Position numbers and translations under genes: made by a program
From: Nemertoderma westbladi
Lineage: Eukaryota > Xenacoelomorpha > Nemertodermatida > Nemertodermatidae
NCBI GenBank assembly: GCA_032718475.1
Contig: JAUCBJ010005750.1
Span: 1 to 22,724 of the forward strand
Direction of reading: 5' to 3'
DNA: 22,724 nt
Shown here: positions 1-10,436 of the stretch, piece after piece
Position numbering within the stretch: the stretch's first letter is position 1
Layout of the letters: every line of letters starts with the position of its first letter
The notes under the pieces: model-generated
What the model was told of the DNA's origin: nothing
Seen by the model: the letters and a program-made list of their open reading frames with translations, nothing else
Database searches by the model: none

Positions 1-1473
1 CGGCAGGGATGGGAGGTGGTGTTGGAGACATGGATATGGCAGGAATGGGAGGTGGTGTTGGAGACATGGATATGGCAGGGATGGGAGGTGGTGTTGGAGA
101 CATGGATACGGCAGGGATGGGAGGTGGTGTTGGAGACGTGGATACACAGGGATGTGAGGTGGTGTTGGAGACGTGGATACACAGGGATGGGAGGTGGTGT
201 TGGAGACATGGATATGGCAGGGATAGGAGGTGGTGTTGGAGACATGGATATGGCAGGGATGGGAGGTGGTGTTGGAGACATGGATACGGCAGGGATGGGA
301 GGTGGTGTTGGAGACGTGGATATGGCAGGGATGGGAGGTGGTGTTGGAGACATGGATACGGCAGGGATGGGAGGTGGTGTTGGAGACATGGATACGGCAG
401 GGATGGGAGGTGGTGTTGGAGACGTGGATATGGCAGGGATTGGAGGTGGTGTTGGAGACATGGATACGGCAGGGATGGGAGGTGGTGTTGGAGACATGGA
501 TACGGCAGGGGTGGGAGGTGGTGTTGGAGACATGGATATGGCAGGGATGGGAGGTGGTGTTGGAGATATGGATATGGCAGGGATGGGAGGTGGTGTTGGA
601 GACATGGATACGGCAGGGATGGGAGGTGGTGTTGGAGACATGGATACACAGGGATGGGAGGTGGTGTTGGAGACATGGATATGGCAGGGATGGGAGGTGG
701 TGTTGGAGACATGGATACGGCAGGGATGGGAGGTGGTGTTGGAGACATGGATACGGCAGGGATGGGAGGTGGTGTTGGAGACATGGATACGGCAGGGATG
801 GGAGGTGGTGTTGGAGACATGGATACGGCAGGGATGGGAGGTGGTGTTGGAGACATGGATACGGCAGGGATGGGAGGTGGTGTTGGAGACGTGGATACAC
901 AGGGATGGGAGGTGGTGTTGGAGACATGGATATGGCAGGGATGGGAGGTGGTGTTGGAGACATGGATACGGCAGGGATGGGAGGTGGTGTTGGAGACATG
1001 GATATGGCAGGGATGGGAGGTGGTGTTGGAGACATGGATACGGCAGGGATGGGAGGTGGTGTTGGAGACATGGATACGGCAGGGATGGGAGGTGGTGTTG
1101 GAGACATGGATACACAGGGATGGGAGGTGGTGTTGGAGACATGGATACGGCAGGGATGGGAGGTGGTGTTGGAGACATGGATACGGCAGGGATGGGAGGT
1201 GGTGTTGGAGACATGGATACGGCAGGGATGGGAGGTGGTGTTGGAGACATGGATACGGCAGGGATGGGAAGTGGTGTTGGAGACATGGATACGGCAGGGA
1301 TGGGAGGTGGTGTTGGAGACATGGATACACAGGGATGGGAGGTGGTGTTGGAGACATGGATACGGCAGGGATGGGAGGTGGTGTTGGAGACATGGATATG
1401 GCAGGGATGGGAGGTGGTGTTGGAGACATGGATACGGCAGGGATGGGAGGTGGTGTTGGAGACATGGATAAAC
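1..1473 (+). repeat. 36-bp minisatellite array (about 41 copies, open at the left window edge)
   Basis: Near-identical copies of a 36-bp unit containing GGGAGGTGGTGTTGGAGACA follow each other without interruption from the first base. Most differences are cggcag/tatggcag and cat/cgt alternatives. A 35-bp variant, in which the linker reads gatacacagg, recurs near 141, 176, 643, 894, 1109 and 1324. The last intervals are 251, 215 and 215 bp, which is a higher-order period of six or seven units. No forward frame meets a stop because the unit has no in-frame stop in any phase. The 35-bp variants shift the frame repeatedly, so I treat this as non-coding satellite, probably intronic or intergenic. 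It ends abruptly at gacatggata, followed by ordinary AT-rich DNA. Confidence 0.95.
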
Positions 1474-2896
1474 TAAGGATCTATTACTTCTCATGCGCAA
1501 TATACTTTATTATGAATGAACAATTTTATATTATGTAAGATACTTAATATCCGATGATAATAAACGATCTTGGCCATTACTATAATTATTTTGGATACAG
1601 AAATAAATAAAAAACAAAACAAAAACTATTACAGGGATCATAGTATCGCACATATCCAATGTTCATTTATCATTTATAATTTATGCAGGGTGATGCTGGG
1701 CTTGTTTGCATTTTCTCATTAATAATACAGAATCCATATATTTTTGTTAACACTGTCATGTCAGTACTAGTAATTAGCAATGTGGCGCAGGCTAGGCTTT
1801 AATCCTTCATAACTTCAACAAACTCTCGAATGTACAATTTAAAATAGTCCAGGACCACTAAATCGACTATTGTGCGTCGAATGAGCCTAACATCACCTTT
1901 CCAATATTGGTAGTTTTCTCAATACCAGACATAAAATTAATATCAATCATTTCATGAATAACATGAATGTTCATTGTGAACTGAACAATCAGCCTAAAAT
2001 TTATCCTCAAAATCCACTTTTTTGGTTTTTTTTCTCGTATTTTCTCTCAATTAATGTTTTATTGCGTTTTATATTTAAAAACGCATGAATCTAAAAATAT
2101 CGTCTATGCGTTCTAAGGGACCAAAATATCCTATCTAACCTATCCCGTAGGCATTTGGCAAAATGTCTTACAGATATTTTTTGGCAAAGTGACTTATTAG
2201 TGACTTTATCATTTTCAACTTCATTTTTTTCGAATGAATACAATCATATTATAATTGTCATATATTTGCAACAATTTTGAGAAAACAGACTACATTTTAA
2301 TACCAAAATGTACCGCCCTTAAATAAATTAGTAGCATTTGCCAAGCTGTTTTACGTTTCATCAATTTACTCTAATGATGTTTTAGAAGATAGGATGTTCT
2401 GCATATGAGGGCATTATGGGTAACATAAGTATTCTAACTAACTGTTGTAAATAAAATATTAATGTTGTATGTTTGATGTTAATTAATTATACAATACTGA
2501 TTCTACCATTATCCATACATATACTGCACATTATATGATGGAAGCGCTTTGTATTAAATGACGTAGTTTTGTGTTAAAGTCAGTAACCTTTGCAGTTAGA
2601 TCTTCAGCAGTATACCGTTTATACTGATGTACCGGGATGTTATACGATTCGTTTTAATTAGATAAGATATGCTGTACCACCTGTGGCTCTCGTAAACTTT
2701 ATAACTCATCACTCTGTTTATATTAACCCTGTCTCTTTTCCATATATCTTAATATTTTCGGCGACTAAAACCCTATTTTAGGTAGGGGTACGGAGACTGA
2801 GACGGAGAGGTAAGGTAGCGGAAACAGTTAATGGAAATGAATGGTTTTAGTGAGTGCGAAGTGGCGGTGTTTTATTCTATCTATATTGTCGTCTTT
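1474..2896. other. AT-rich non-coding stretch
   Basis: About 1.4 kb between two tandem arrays. All frames are broken by stops, and I see no protein similarity, tRNA-like box or tandem structure. Short homopolymer runs such as the T-rich run near 2020-2035 are the only low-complexity DNA. It may be intron of the downstream RGS gene, whose upstream exons (DEP and linker regions) are not visible in this window. Confidence 0.6.
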
Positions 2897-3427
2897 AATT
2901 CGCTCCCCTTTTATCATCCGACCTAAACTTTTGTCTGTAATTCGCTCCCCTTTTATCATCCGACCTAAACTTTTGTCTGTAATTCGCTCCCCTTTTATCA
3001 TCCGACCTAAACTTTTGTCTGTAATTCGCTCCCCTTTTATCATCCGACCTAAACTTTTGTCTTTAATTCGCTCCCCTTTTATCATCCGACCTAAACTTTT
3101 GTCTGTATTCGCTCCCCTTTTATCATCCGACCTAAACTTTTCTCTGTAATTCGCTCCCCTTTTATCATCCGACCTAAACTTTTGTCTGTAATTCGCTCCC
3201 CTTTTATCATCCGATCTAAACTTTTGTTTGTAATTCGCTCCCCTTTTATCATCCGCCCTAAACTTTTATCTGTAATTCGCTCCCCTTTTATCATCCGACC
3301 TAAACTTTTGTCTGTAATTCGCTCCCCTTTTATCATCCGACCTAAACTTTTGTCTGTAATTCGCTCCCCTTTTATTATCCGACTAAACTTTTGTCTGTAA
3401 TGCGCTCCCCTTTTATCATCCGACTTA
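2897..3427 (+). repeat. 42-bp tandem array (about 13 copies)
   Basis: The unit begins aattcgctccccttttatca, continues tccgacctaaacttttgtct and ends gt (42 bp). Units start at 2897, 2939, 2981, 3023 and 3065. The phase then slips by one base at 3107, where an a is missing, and the array continues to about 3427. The last unit diverges into cgacttacagattcggctat instead of cgacctaaac. Since 42 is a multiple of three, long spurious reading frames exist on both strands, but their products are pure repeats without other sequence. A single diverged copy of the final unit lies at 9767-9811 in the same orientation, immediately before an RGS exon. Confidence 0.95.
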
Positions 3428-3733
3428 CAGATTCGGCTATAATAAGTTTCCTGATAACCCCCACCCCCCTTGTGAAATTGTTTAAATGTTTGATCAAAAA
3501 CATTGAAATGATTCTGTTATTTCAATTAATACTAATTAAAAAATCTTAAACTACATGTACTATCGTTTCGTTCGTCAGTCTAGAAAGTATTATTCTAACC
3601 AAAACAATAAACGAGACTTGATAGCACATGTTACAGATTAATTTTATACTAGTAAACAGCTGTAACTAAGGATCTATTGTCGAATGACATTATGTCACAG
3701 GACCTAACGACCGTAGGACCTATGACGCGTTAA
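3428..3733. other. Short unique spacer between two repeat families
   Basis: About 300 bp of AT-rich sequence with no gene or repeat that I recognise. The part at 3690-3735 has short imperfect echoes (gacctaacgac / gacctatgac) just outside the start of the inverted-terminus element. No target-site duplication could be recognised against the sequence beyond 9731. Confidence 0.5.
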
Positions 3734-4320
3734 ATGTCATAAATTAGGGTAGGTGTAAAACGCGGATCCGGATCCGGATCCGGATCCGGATTCAGAATCC
3801 GGATACGGATCAGGACCCGGATTTGCTAGTGTAAAAGGCGGATCCGGATTTCCATACAATCCGTAACTGAGTGTAATATGCGGATTCTGAAATACGCAAT
3901 CCGTATTGAAGTGTAAATCGCGGATTCATATATTTTGTGAATCCGGGACGGAGTGTAAAACACGGATTTACGTTAATTGCAGAGTTTGTTACTGGATCCG
4001 GGAAGGGGTGTAAAACACGGATTCTAGTTAATTACAAAGTGTTACTGGATCCGGGAAGGGGTGTAAAACGCGGATTTACGTTAATTACCAAGTATTATTG
4101 GATTCGGGAATGGGTGTAAAATGCGGATTCATGTTAATTACCAAGTTTTATTGGATCCGGGAAGGGGTGTAAAACGCGGATTCAAGTTAATTAACAAGTG
4201 TTGGAAACCGGGAAGGGGTGTAAAACGCGGATTTAAGTTAATTACCAAGTGTTACTGAATCCGGGAAGGGGTGTAAATTCAGGTTAATTAATTACCAAGT
4301 GTTACTGAATCCGGGAATAA
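3734..4320 (+). repeat. Left arm: degenerate 50-54-bp monomers, plus orientation
   Basis: The arm starts with a run of the hexamer GGATCC/CGGATC at 3762-3792 and then shows diverged monomers built around gtgtaaaacgcggatt, spaced about 50 bp. They become regular from about 3990 (ggatccgggaaggggtgtaa, then the linker ttaattaccaagtgttactg). About seven regular monomers follow. The arm is roughly a tenth the length of the right arm, so expansion has been strongly asymmetric. Confidence 0.85.
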
Positions 4321-4447
4321 TATGACCTGGCGATTAATACTGACCTGCAGCCATATCACCTCATGGTGAATTAATTTAAAGACATAGTTTATAGGATGGA
4401 GATTGTAGTAAATATATATACATGTAATAATAACGACGGATACCGCA
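4321..4447. other. Unique spacer between the inverted satellite arms
   Basis: About 125 bp without monomer sequence, from aatatgacctggcgatta to the first minus-orientation monomer at tttgtaattaacttgaat. It marks the inversion point. It carries no useful reading frame, only a short AT alternation (aaatatatatacatg). Confidence 0.75.
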
Positions 4448-7400
4448 CTTTGTAATTAACTTGAATCCGCGTTTTACACCCCTTCCCGGAGCCAATGAAA
4501 CTTTGTAATTAACTTGAATCCGCGTTTTACACCCCTCCCCGGTTCCAGTAAAACTTTGTAATTATCTTGAATCCGCGTTTTACACCCCTTCCCGGAGCCA
4601 ATGAAACTTGGTAATTAACATGAATCCGCGTTTTACACCCCTTCCCGGATCCAGTAACACTTAGTAAATAAATTTAATCCGCGTTTTACACCCCTTCCAG
4701 GATCTAATATAACCTTGTAATTAACTTGAATCCGCGTTTTTCACCCCTTCCCGCATCCAATAAAACTTGGTAATTAACATGAATCCGCGTTTTACACCCC
4801 TTCCCGGATCCAATAAAACTTGGTAATTAACATGAATCCGCGTTTTACACCCCTTCCCGGATCCAGTAACACTTAGTAAATAAATTTAATCCGCGTTTTA
4901 CACCCCTTCCAGGATCTAATATAACTTTGTAATTAACTTGAATCCGCGTTTTTCACCCCTTCCCACATCCAATAAAACTTGGTAATTAACATGAATCCGC
5001 GTTTTACACCCCTTCCCGGATCCAGTAACACTTAGTAAATAAATTTAATCCGCGTTTTACACCCCTTCCCCCATCCAATAAAACTTTGTAATTAACTAGA
5101 ATCCGCGTTTTACACCCCTTCCCGGATCCAATAAAACTTGGTAAATTAACATGAATCCGCGTTTTACACCCCTTCCCGGATCCAGTAACACTTAGTAAAT
5201 AAATTTAATCCGCGTTTTACACCCATTCCCCCATCCAATAAAACTTTGTAATTAACTAGAATCCGCGTTTTACACCCCTTCCCGGATCCAGTAAAACTTT
5301 GTAATTAACTAGAATTCCGCGTTTTACACCCCTTCCCGGATCCACTAAAACTTGGTAAATTAACATGAATCCGCGTTTTACACCCCTTCCCGGATCCAAT
5401 AAAACTTGGTAAATTAACATGAATCCGCATTTTACACCCCTTCCCGGATCCAGTAACACTTAGTAAATAAATTTAATCCGCGTTTTACACCCATTCCCCC
5501 ATCCAATAAAACTTTGTAATTAACTAGAATCCGCGTTTTACACCCCTTCCTGGATCCAATAAAACATGGTAATTAACTAGAATTCCGCGTTTTACACCCC
5601 TTCCCGGATCCACTAAAACTTGGTAAATTAACATGAATCCGCGTTTTACACCCCTTCCCGGATCCACTAAAACTTGGTAAATTAACATGAATCCGCGTTT
5701 TACACCCCTTTCCGGATCCAGTAACACTTAGTAAATAAATTTAATCCGCGTTTTACACCCATTCCCCCATCCAATAAAACTTTGTAATTAACTAGAATTC
5801 CGCGTTTTACACCCCTTCCCGGATCCACTAAAACTTTGTAATTAACTAGAATCCGCGTTTTACACCCCTTCCCGGATCCAATAAAACTTTGTAATTAACT
5901 AGAATTCCGCGTTTTACACCCCTTCCCGGATCCACTAAAACTTGGTAAATTAACATGAATCCGCGTTTTACACCCCTTCCCGGATCCACTAAAACTTGGT
6001 AAATTAACATGAATCCGCGTTTTACACCCCTTCCCGGATCCAGTAACACTTAGTAAATAAATTTAATCCGCGTTTTACACCCATTCCCCCATCCAATAAA
6101 ACTTTGTAATTAACTAGAATTCCGCGTTTTACACCCCTTCCCGGATCCACTAAAACTTTGTAATTAACTAGAATCCGCGTTTTACACCCCTTCCCGGATC
6201 CAATAAAACTTTGTAATTAACTAGAATTCCGCGTTTTACACCCCTTCCCGGATCCACTAAAACTTGGTAAATTAACATGAATCCGCGTTTTACACCCCTT
6301 CCCGGATCCAATAAAACTTGGTAAATTAACATGAATCCGCGTTTTACACCCCTTCCCGGATCCAGTAACACTTAGTAAATAAATTTAATCCGCGTTTTAC
6401 ACCCATTCCCCCATCCAATAAAACTTTGTAATTAACTAGAATCCGCGATTTACACCCCTTCCCGGATCCAGTAACACTTAGTAAATAAATTTAATCCGCG
6501 TTTTACACCCATTCCCCCATCCAATAAAACTTTGTAATTAACTAGAATCCGCGTTTTACACCCCTTCCTGGATCCAATAAAACTTTGTAATTAACTAGAA
6601 TTCCGCGTTTTACACCCCTTCCCGGATCCACTAAAACTTTGTAATTAACTTGAATCCGTGTTTTACACCCCTTCCCGGATCCAATAAAACTTTGTAATTA
6701 ACATGAATCCGTGTTTTACACCCCTTCCCGGATCCAATAAAACTTGGTAAATTAACATGAATCCGCGTTTTACACCCCTTCCCGGATCCAGTAACACTTA
6801 GTAAATAAATTTAATCCGCGTTTTACACCCATTCCCCCATCCAATAAAACTTTGTAATTAACTAGAATCCGCGTTTTACACACCTTCCCGGATCCAATAA
6901 AACTTTGTAATTAACTAGAATTCCGCGTTTTACACCCCTTCCCGGATCCACTAAAACTTTGTAATTAACTTGAATCCGCGTTTTACACCCCTTCCCGGAT
7001 CCAATAAAACTTGGTAAATTAACTTGAATCCGCGTTTTACACCCCTTCCCGGATCCAATAAAACTTGGTAAATTAACATGAATCCGCGTTTTACACCCCT
7101 TCCCGGATCCAGTAACACTTAGTAAATAAATTTAATCCGCGTTTTACACCCATTCCCCCATCCAATAAAACTTTGTAATTAACTAGAATCCGCGTTTTAC
7201 ACCCCTTCCTGGATCCAATAAAACTTTGTAATTAACTAGAATTCCGCGTTTTACACCCCTTCCCGGATCCACTAAAACTTTGTAATTAACTTGAATCCGT
7301 GTTTTACACCCCTTCCCGGATCCAATAAAACTTTGTAATTAACATGAATCCGTGTTTTACACCCCTTCCCGGATCCAATAAAACTTGGTAAATTAACATG

Positions 7401-9540
7401 AATCCGCGTTTTACACCCCTTCCCGGATCCAGTAACACTTAGTAAATAAATTTAATCCGCGTTTTACACCCATTCCCCCATCCAATAAAACTTTGTAATT
7501 AACTAGAATCCGCGTTTTACACACCTTCCCGGATCCAATAAAACTTTGTAATTAACTAGAATTCCGCGTTTTACACCCCTTCCCGGATCCACTAAAACTT
7601 TGTAATTAACTTGAATCCGCGTTTTACACCCCTTCCCGGATCCAATAAAACTTGGTAAATTAACTTGAATCCGCGTTTTACACCCCTTCCCGGATCCAAT
7701 AAAACTTGGTAAATTAACATGAATCCGCGTTTTACACCCCTTCCCGGATCCAGTAACACTTAGTAAATAAATTTAATCCGCGTTTTACACCCCTTCCCGC
7801 ATCCAATAAAACTTGGTAAATTAACTTGAATCCGCGTTTTACACCCCTTCCCGGATCCAATAAAACTTGGTAAATTAACATGAATCCGCGTTTTACACCC
7901 CTTCCCGGATCCAGTAACACTTAGTAAATAAATTTAATCCGCGTTTTACACCCCTTCCCGCATCCAATAAAACTTTGTAATTAACTAGAATCCGCGTTTC
8001 ACACCCCTTCCCGGATCCACTAAAACTTGGTATATTAACATGAATCCGCGTTTTACACCCCTTCCCGGATCCAGTAACACTTAGTAAATAAATTTAATCC
8101 GCGTTTTACACCCATTCCCCCATCCAATAAAACTTTGTAATTAACTAGAATTCCGCGTTTTACACCCCTTCCCGGATCCACTAAAACTTTGTAATTAACT
8201 AGAATCCGCGTTTTACACCCCTTCCCGGATCCAATAAAACTTTGTAATTAACTAGAATCCGCGTTTCACACCCCTTCCCGGATCCACTAAAACTTGGTAT
8301 ATTAACATGAATCCGCGTTTTACACCCCTTCCCGGATCCAGTAACACTTAGTAAATAAATTTAATCCGCGTTTTACACCCATTCCCCCATCCAATAAAAC
8401 TTTGTAATTAACTAGAATTCCGCGTTTTACACCCCTTCCCGGATCCACTAAAACTTTGTAATTAACTAGAATCCGCGTTTTACACCCCTTCCCGGATCCA
8501 ATAAAACTTTGTAATTAACTAGAATTCCGCGTTTTACACCCCTTCCCGGATCCACTAAAACTTGGTAAATTAACATGAATCCGCGTTTTACACCCCTTCC
8601 CGGATCCAATAAAACTTGGTAAATTAACATGAATCCGCGTTTTACACCCCTTCCCGGATCCAGTAACACTTAGTAAATAAATTTAATCCGCGTTTTACAC
8701 CCATTCCCCCATCCAATAAAACTTTGTAATTAACTAGAATCCGCGTTTTACACCCCTTCCCGGATCCAGTAACACTTAGTAAATAAATTTAATCCGCGTT
8801 TTACACCCATTCCCCCATCCAATAAAACTTTGTAATTAACTAGAATCCGCGTTTTACACCCCTTCCCGGATCCAATAAAACTTTGTAATTAACTAGAATT
8901 CCGCGTTTTACACCCCTTCCCGGATCCACTAAAACTTCGTAATTAACTTGAATCCGTGTTTTACACCCCTTCCCGGATCCAATAAAACTTTGTAATTAAC
9001 ATGAATCCGTGTTTTACACCCCTTCCCGGATCCAATAAAACTTGGTAAATTAACATGAATCCGCGTTTTACACCCCTTCCCGGATCCAGTAACACTTAGT
9101 AAATAAATTTAATCCGCGTTTTACACCCATTCCCCCATCCAATAAAACTTTGTAATTAACTAGAATCCGCGTTTTACACACCTTCCCGGATCCAATAAAA
9201 CTTTGTAATTAACTAGAATTCCGCGTTTTACACCCCTTCCCGGATCCACTAAAACTTTGTAATTAACTTGAATCCGCGTTTTACACCCCTTCCCGGATCC
9301 ACTAAAACTTTGTAATTAACTTGAATCCGCGTTTTACACCCCTTCCCGGATCCAATAAAACTTGGTAAATTAACATGAATCCGCGTTTTACACCCCTTCC
9401 CGGATCCAATAAAACTTGGTAAATTAACATGAATCCGCGTTTTACACCCCTTCCCGGATCCAATAAAACTTTGTAATAAACCTGAATCCGTATTTTACAC
9501 CCAATCCCGGATTCAGTAGAAATATGAATCCGCGTTTTAC
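4448..9540 (-). repeat. Right arm: 53-54-bp satellite with 322- and 641-bp higher-order repeats
   Basis: Roughly 95 monomers (span divided by unit length). The core, read on the + strand, is aatccgcgttttacacccct, then tcccggatcc, then a variable linker. At least three monomer classes recur: aataaaactttgtaattaac with ttg, tag or atg endings; aataaaacttggtaaattaac; and agtaacacttagtaaataaa, the last followed by a cccattcccccatcc monomer. The classes alternate in fixed order. Blocks repeat at 322 bp (for example equivalent positions 5727, 6049 and 6371), and a larger block repeats at 641 bp: ttcctgg at 6565 and 7206, gaatccgtg at 6652 and 7293, acacacctt at 6879 and 7520. A third copy of the larger block lies near 8840-9300. 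The short reading frames on the minus strand are repeats of the monomer and are not genes. Confidence 0.95.
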
Positions 9541-9731
9541 ACTCCATTCCACTCATTCTGAAAAAAAGGCCAATCCGCGTTTTACACTCGGTTACGGATT
9601 CGGTAAATTTAGCAGTGCGCGGAACGCAGATTACACCCTAAAAATGTAAATTCCGTCGATTTCCATAGGGACAATGTTAAATGATAGAATCCGGATCCGC
9701 GTTTTACTCTGACCCCATAAATTATAGACAT
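9541..9731 (-). repeat. Right subterminal region and terminal inverted repeat
   Basis: Here the satellite decays into diverged copies (cgcgttttacactcggttac, gattacaccctaaaa) and ends in ccggatccgcgttttactct at 9691-9710. Read in reverse complement, the order of these blocks matches the left arm at 3734-3960, including the terminal gtaaaacgcggatccgg. This is the evidence that the whole 6-kb structure has defined ends. Confidence 0.7.
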
Positions 9732-9766
9732 AAGTACTCATACTAAACTCATAGCCGAATCCCTAA

Positions 9767-9811
9767 TTCGCACCCCTTTTATCTCCCGACTTACAGGGTT
9801 GGCTGTAATAC
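9767..9811 (+). repeat. Solitary diverged copy of the 42-bp repeat's terminal unit
   Basis: The sequence aattcgcacccct...tttatctcccgacttacag followed by ggttggctgtaata matches the end of the upstream array at 3398-3443 (aatgcgctccccttttatca, tccgacttacagattcggct, ataata). Orientation is the same. The copy includes cttacag, a usable splice-acceptor sequence, and lies 20 bp before the acceptor I prefer for the next RGS exon. It may be the ancestral single copy from which the array grew, or a remnant cut off from the array when the 6-kb element arrived. Confidence 0.8.
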
Positions 9812-9830
9812 CCAATTTTGCTATTCGCAG

Positions 9831-9979
9831 CACAACTACAACGTTCCCGGTGGACGGATCAGTCCCAGTGTCTCTCAGAGAGACATCGCTGTTACCGAAG
9901 AAACACTACGAACGAACGTTCAACTTCTCAAGAAGAAACTCTGTTCCTCCCACGTCAAGATGTCCAAAGTATCTGAACT
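9831..9979 (+). CDS. RGS gene exon: GGL (G-gamma-like) segment
   Basis: This exon is in the frame that reads EETLRTNVQLLKKKL, then HVKMSKVSEL, and joins the next exon to give SKVSELLIQHCEQFKEYEPF. That is the pattern of the GGL helix of R7 RGS proteins, which docks on G-beta-5 as a G-gamma substitute. The donor is ct|gtaagt at 9980, phase 2, and the following exon supplies the missing base. I place the acceptor at attcgcag, so the exon opens with HNYNVPGG. An alternative acceptor, cttacag at 9790-9796, would keep the frame open and add about eleven codons. The upstream frame stays open only to about 9747, so the exon cannot begin earlier than that. The basic, leucine-rich helix and the conserved SKV support the call. 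The exact 5' boundary is uncertain. Confidence 0.82.
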
Positions 9980-10196
9980 GTAAGTGTGGAAGACTAGTTA
10001 GTGACTGGTTCGTTTTACTACTTGGTGGAAGAAGACCTTTTTTCCGTTTCGTTTTATTTGAATATTATTATAGGTAATTTTTTTCGTTCACGATGATGAC
10101 AAAACGTCGTTACATTGTAACTGATGGTGAAACTAATTAACGTCGTTACATTGTAACTGATGGTGAAACTAACTAACGTCGTTTGTTTCTATTTAG
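9980..10196 (+). other. 217-bp intron with a 36-bp tandem duplication
   Basis: The donor is gtaagt and the acceptor ttctatttag. Just before the acceptor, a 36-bp unit (cgtcgttacattgtaactga, then tggtgaaactaattaa) occurs twice, at 10105-10140 and 10141-10176, with one base difference. A third truncated copy begins cgtcgtttg. The duplication lies where a branch point would be expected, so it probably duplicates that signal. Confidence 0.8.
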
Positions 10197-10436
10197 ATTG
10201 ATACAACATTGTGAGCAGTTCAAGGAATACGAACCATTTCTCACGGTTCCAGAACCGGCGAACCCTTGGGTGTCCGACGACACCTCCTTCTGGGAGGCTG
10301 ACCGGTCCAAGAAGGAGCCGACAAGTCGCAGGGTTCGCAAGTGGGCCTTCAACGTGGACCATCTCCTCAAGGACCACTGCGGGAGGGAAACCTTCGCAAA
10401 GTTCCTTGAGAAAGAGTTTAGCACAGAAAATTTAAA
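10197..10436 (+). CDS. RGS gene exon: R7 linker and N-terminal RGS domain
   Basis: 240 bp, starting with the third base of a split codon and ending with the first two bases of another (phase 2 to phase 2). It reads LIQHCEQFKEYEPFLTVPEP, then ANPWVSDDTSFWEADRSKK, the signature stretch between GGL and RGS in R7 proteins. The RGS domain follows from about 10339: KWAFNVDHLLKD, GRETFAKFLEKEFSTENLK. The E-N pair in STENLK corresponds to switch-contacting residues in RGS domains. The acceptor is tatttag and the donor gtgagt, both canonical. GC content is clearly higher than in the flanking intron. An in-frame TGA directly after the donor shows that the intron must be removed. Length and order match the family, and there are no internal stops or frameshifts. 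Confidence 0.95.

Larger units (their letters stand above)
3734..9731. mobile_element. Foldback-type element with satellite-array arms (about 6.0 kb)
   Basis: The two ends match in inverted orientation. The left end (atgtcataaattagggt... then gtaaaacgcggatccgga, 3734-3774) aligns with the reverse complement of 9691-9731 over about 40 bp with few differences. Inside that, about 350-400 bp of subterminal sequence also aligns in order: caatccgtaactgagtg on the left with gaatccgtaaccgagtg on the right, then gcggattcatat on both sides. Between these ends are 53-54-bp monomers, in plus orientation on the left and minus orientation on the right, separated by a unique spacer. No transposase reading frame is present. 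Foldback elements such as Drosophila FB are known to carry long tandem-repeat inverted termini, and assignment to that kind of element is inference. An inverted satellite domain without mobility is the alternative. Confidence 0.6.

Noticed and set aside
9-1538. A 500-codon open frame of MGGGVGDMDTAG-type repeats
   Set aside because: All three forward frames are equally open because the 36-bp unit has no stop in any phase. The 35-bp variants move the reading between frames, and there is no non-repeat coding sequence at either end.
2828-3400. Repeat-protein frames on both strands over the 42-bp array
   Set aside because: The period is a multiple of three, so frames stay open by arithmetic. The products contain only the repeat and flanking noise.
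2897-9540. CRISPR-like repeat/spacer structure
   Set aside because: Repeats are head-to-tail monomers without unique spacers, in eukaryotic intron-like DNA.
5256-9556. Many minus-strand frames of about 67 codons (DPGRGVKRGF-type)
   Set aside because: They recur at the satellite's higher-order period and translate the monomer only. They are not genes.
3690-9745. Target-site duplication of the foldback element
   Set aside because: No convincing identical short sequence flanks 3734 and 9731, so no duplication is claimed.
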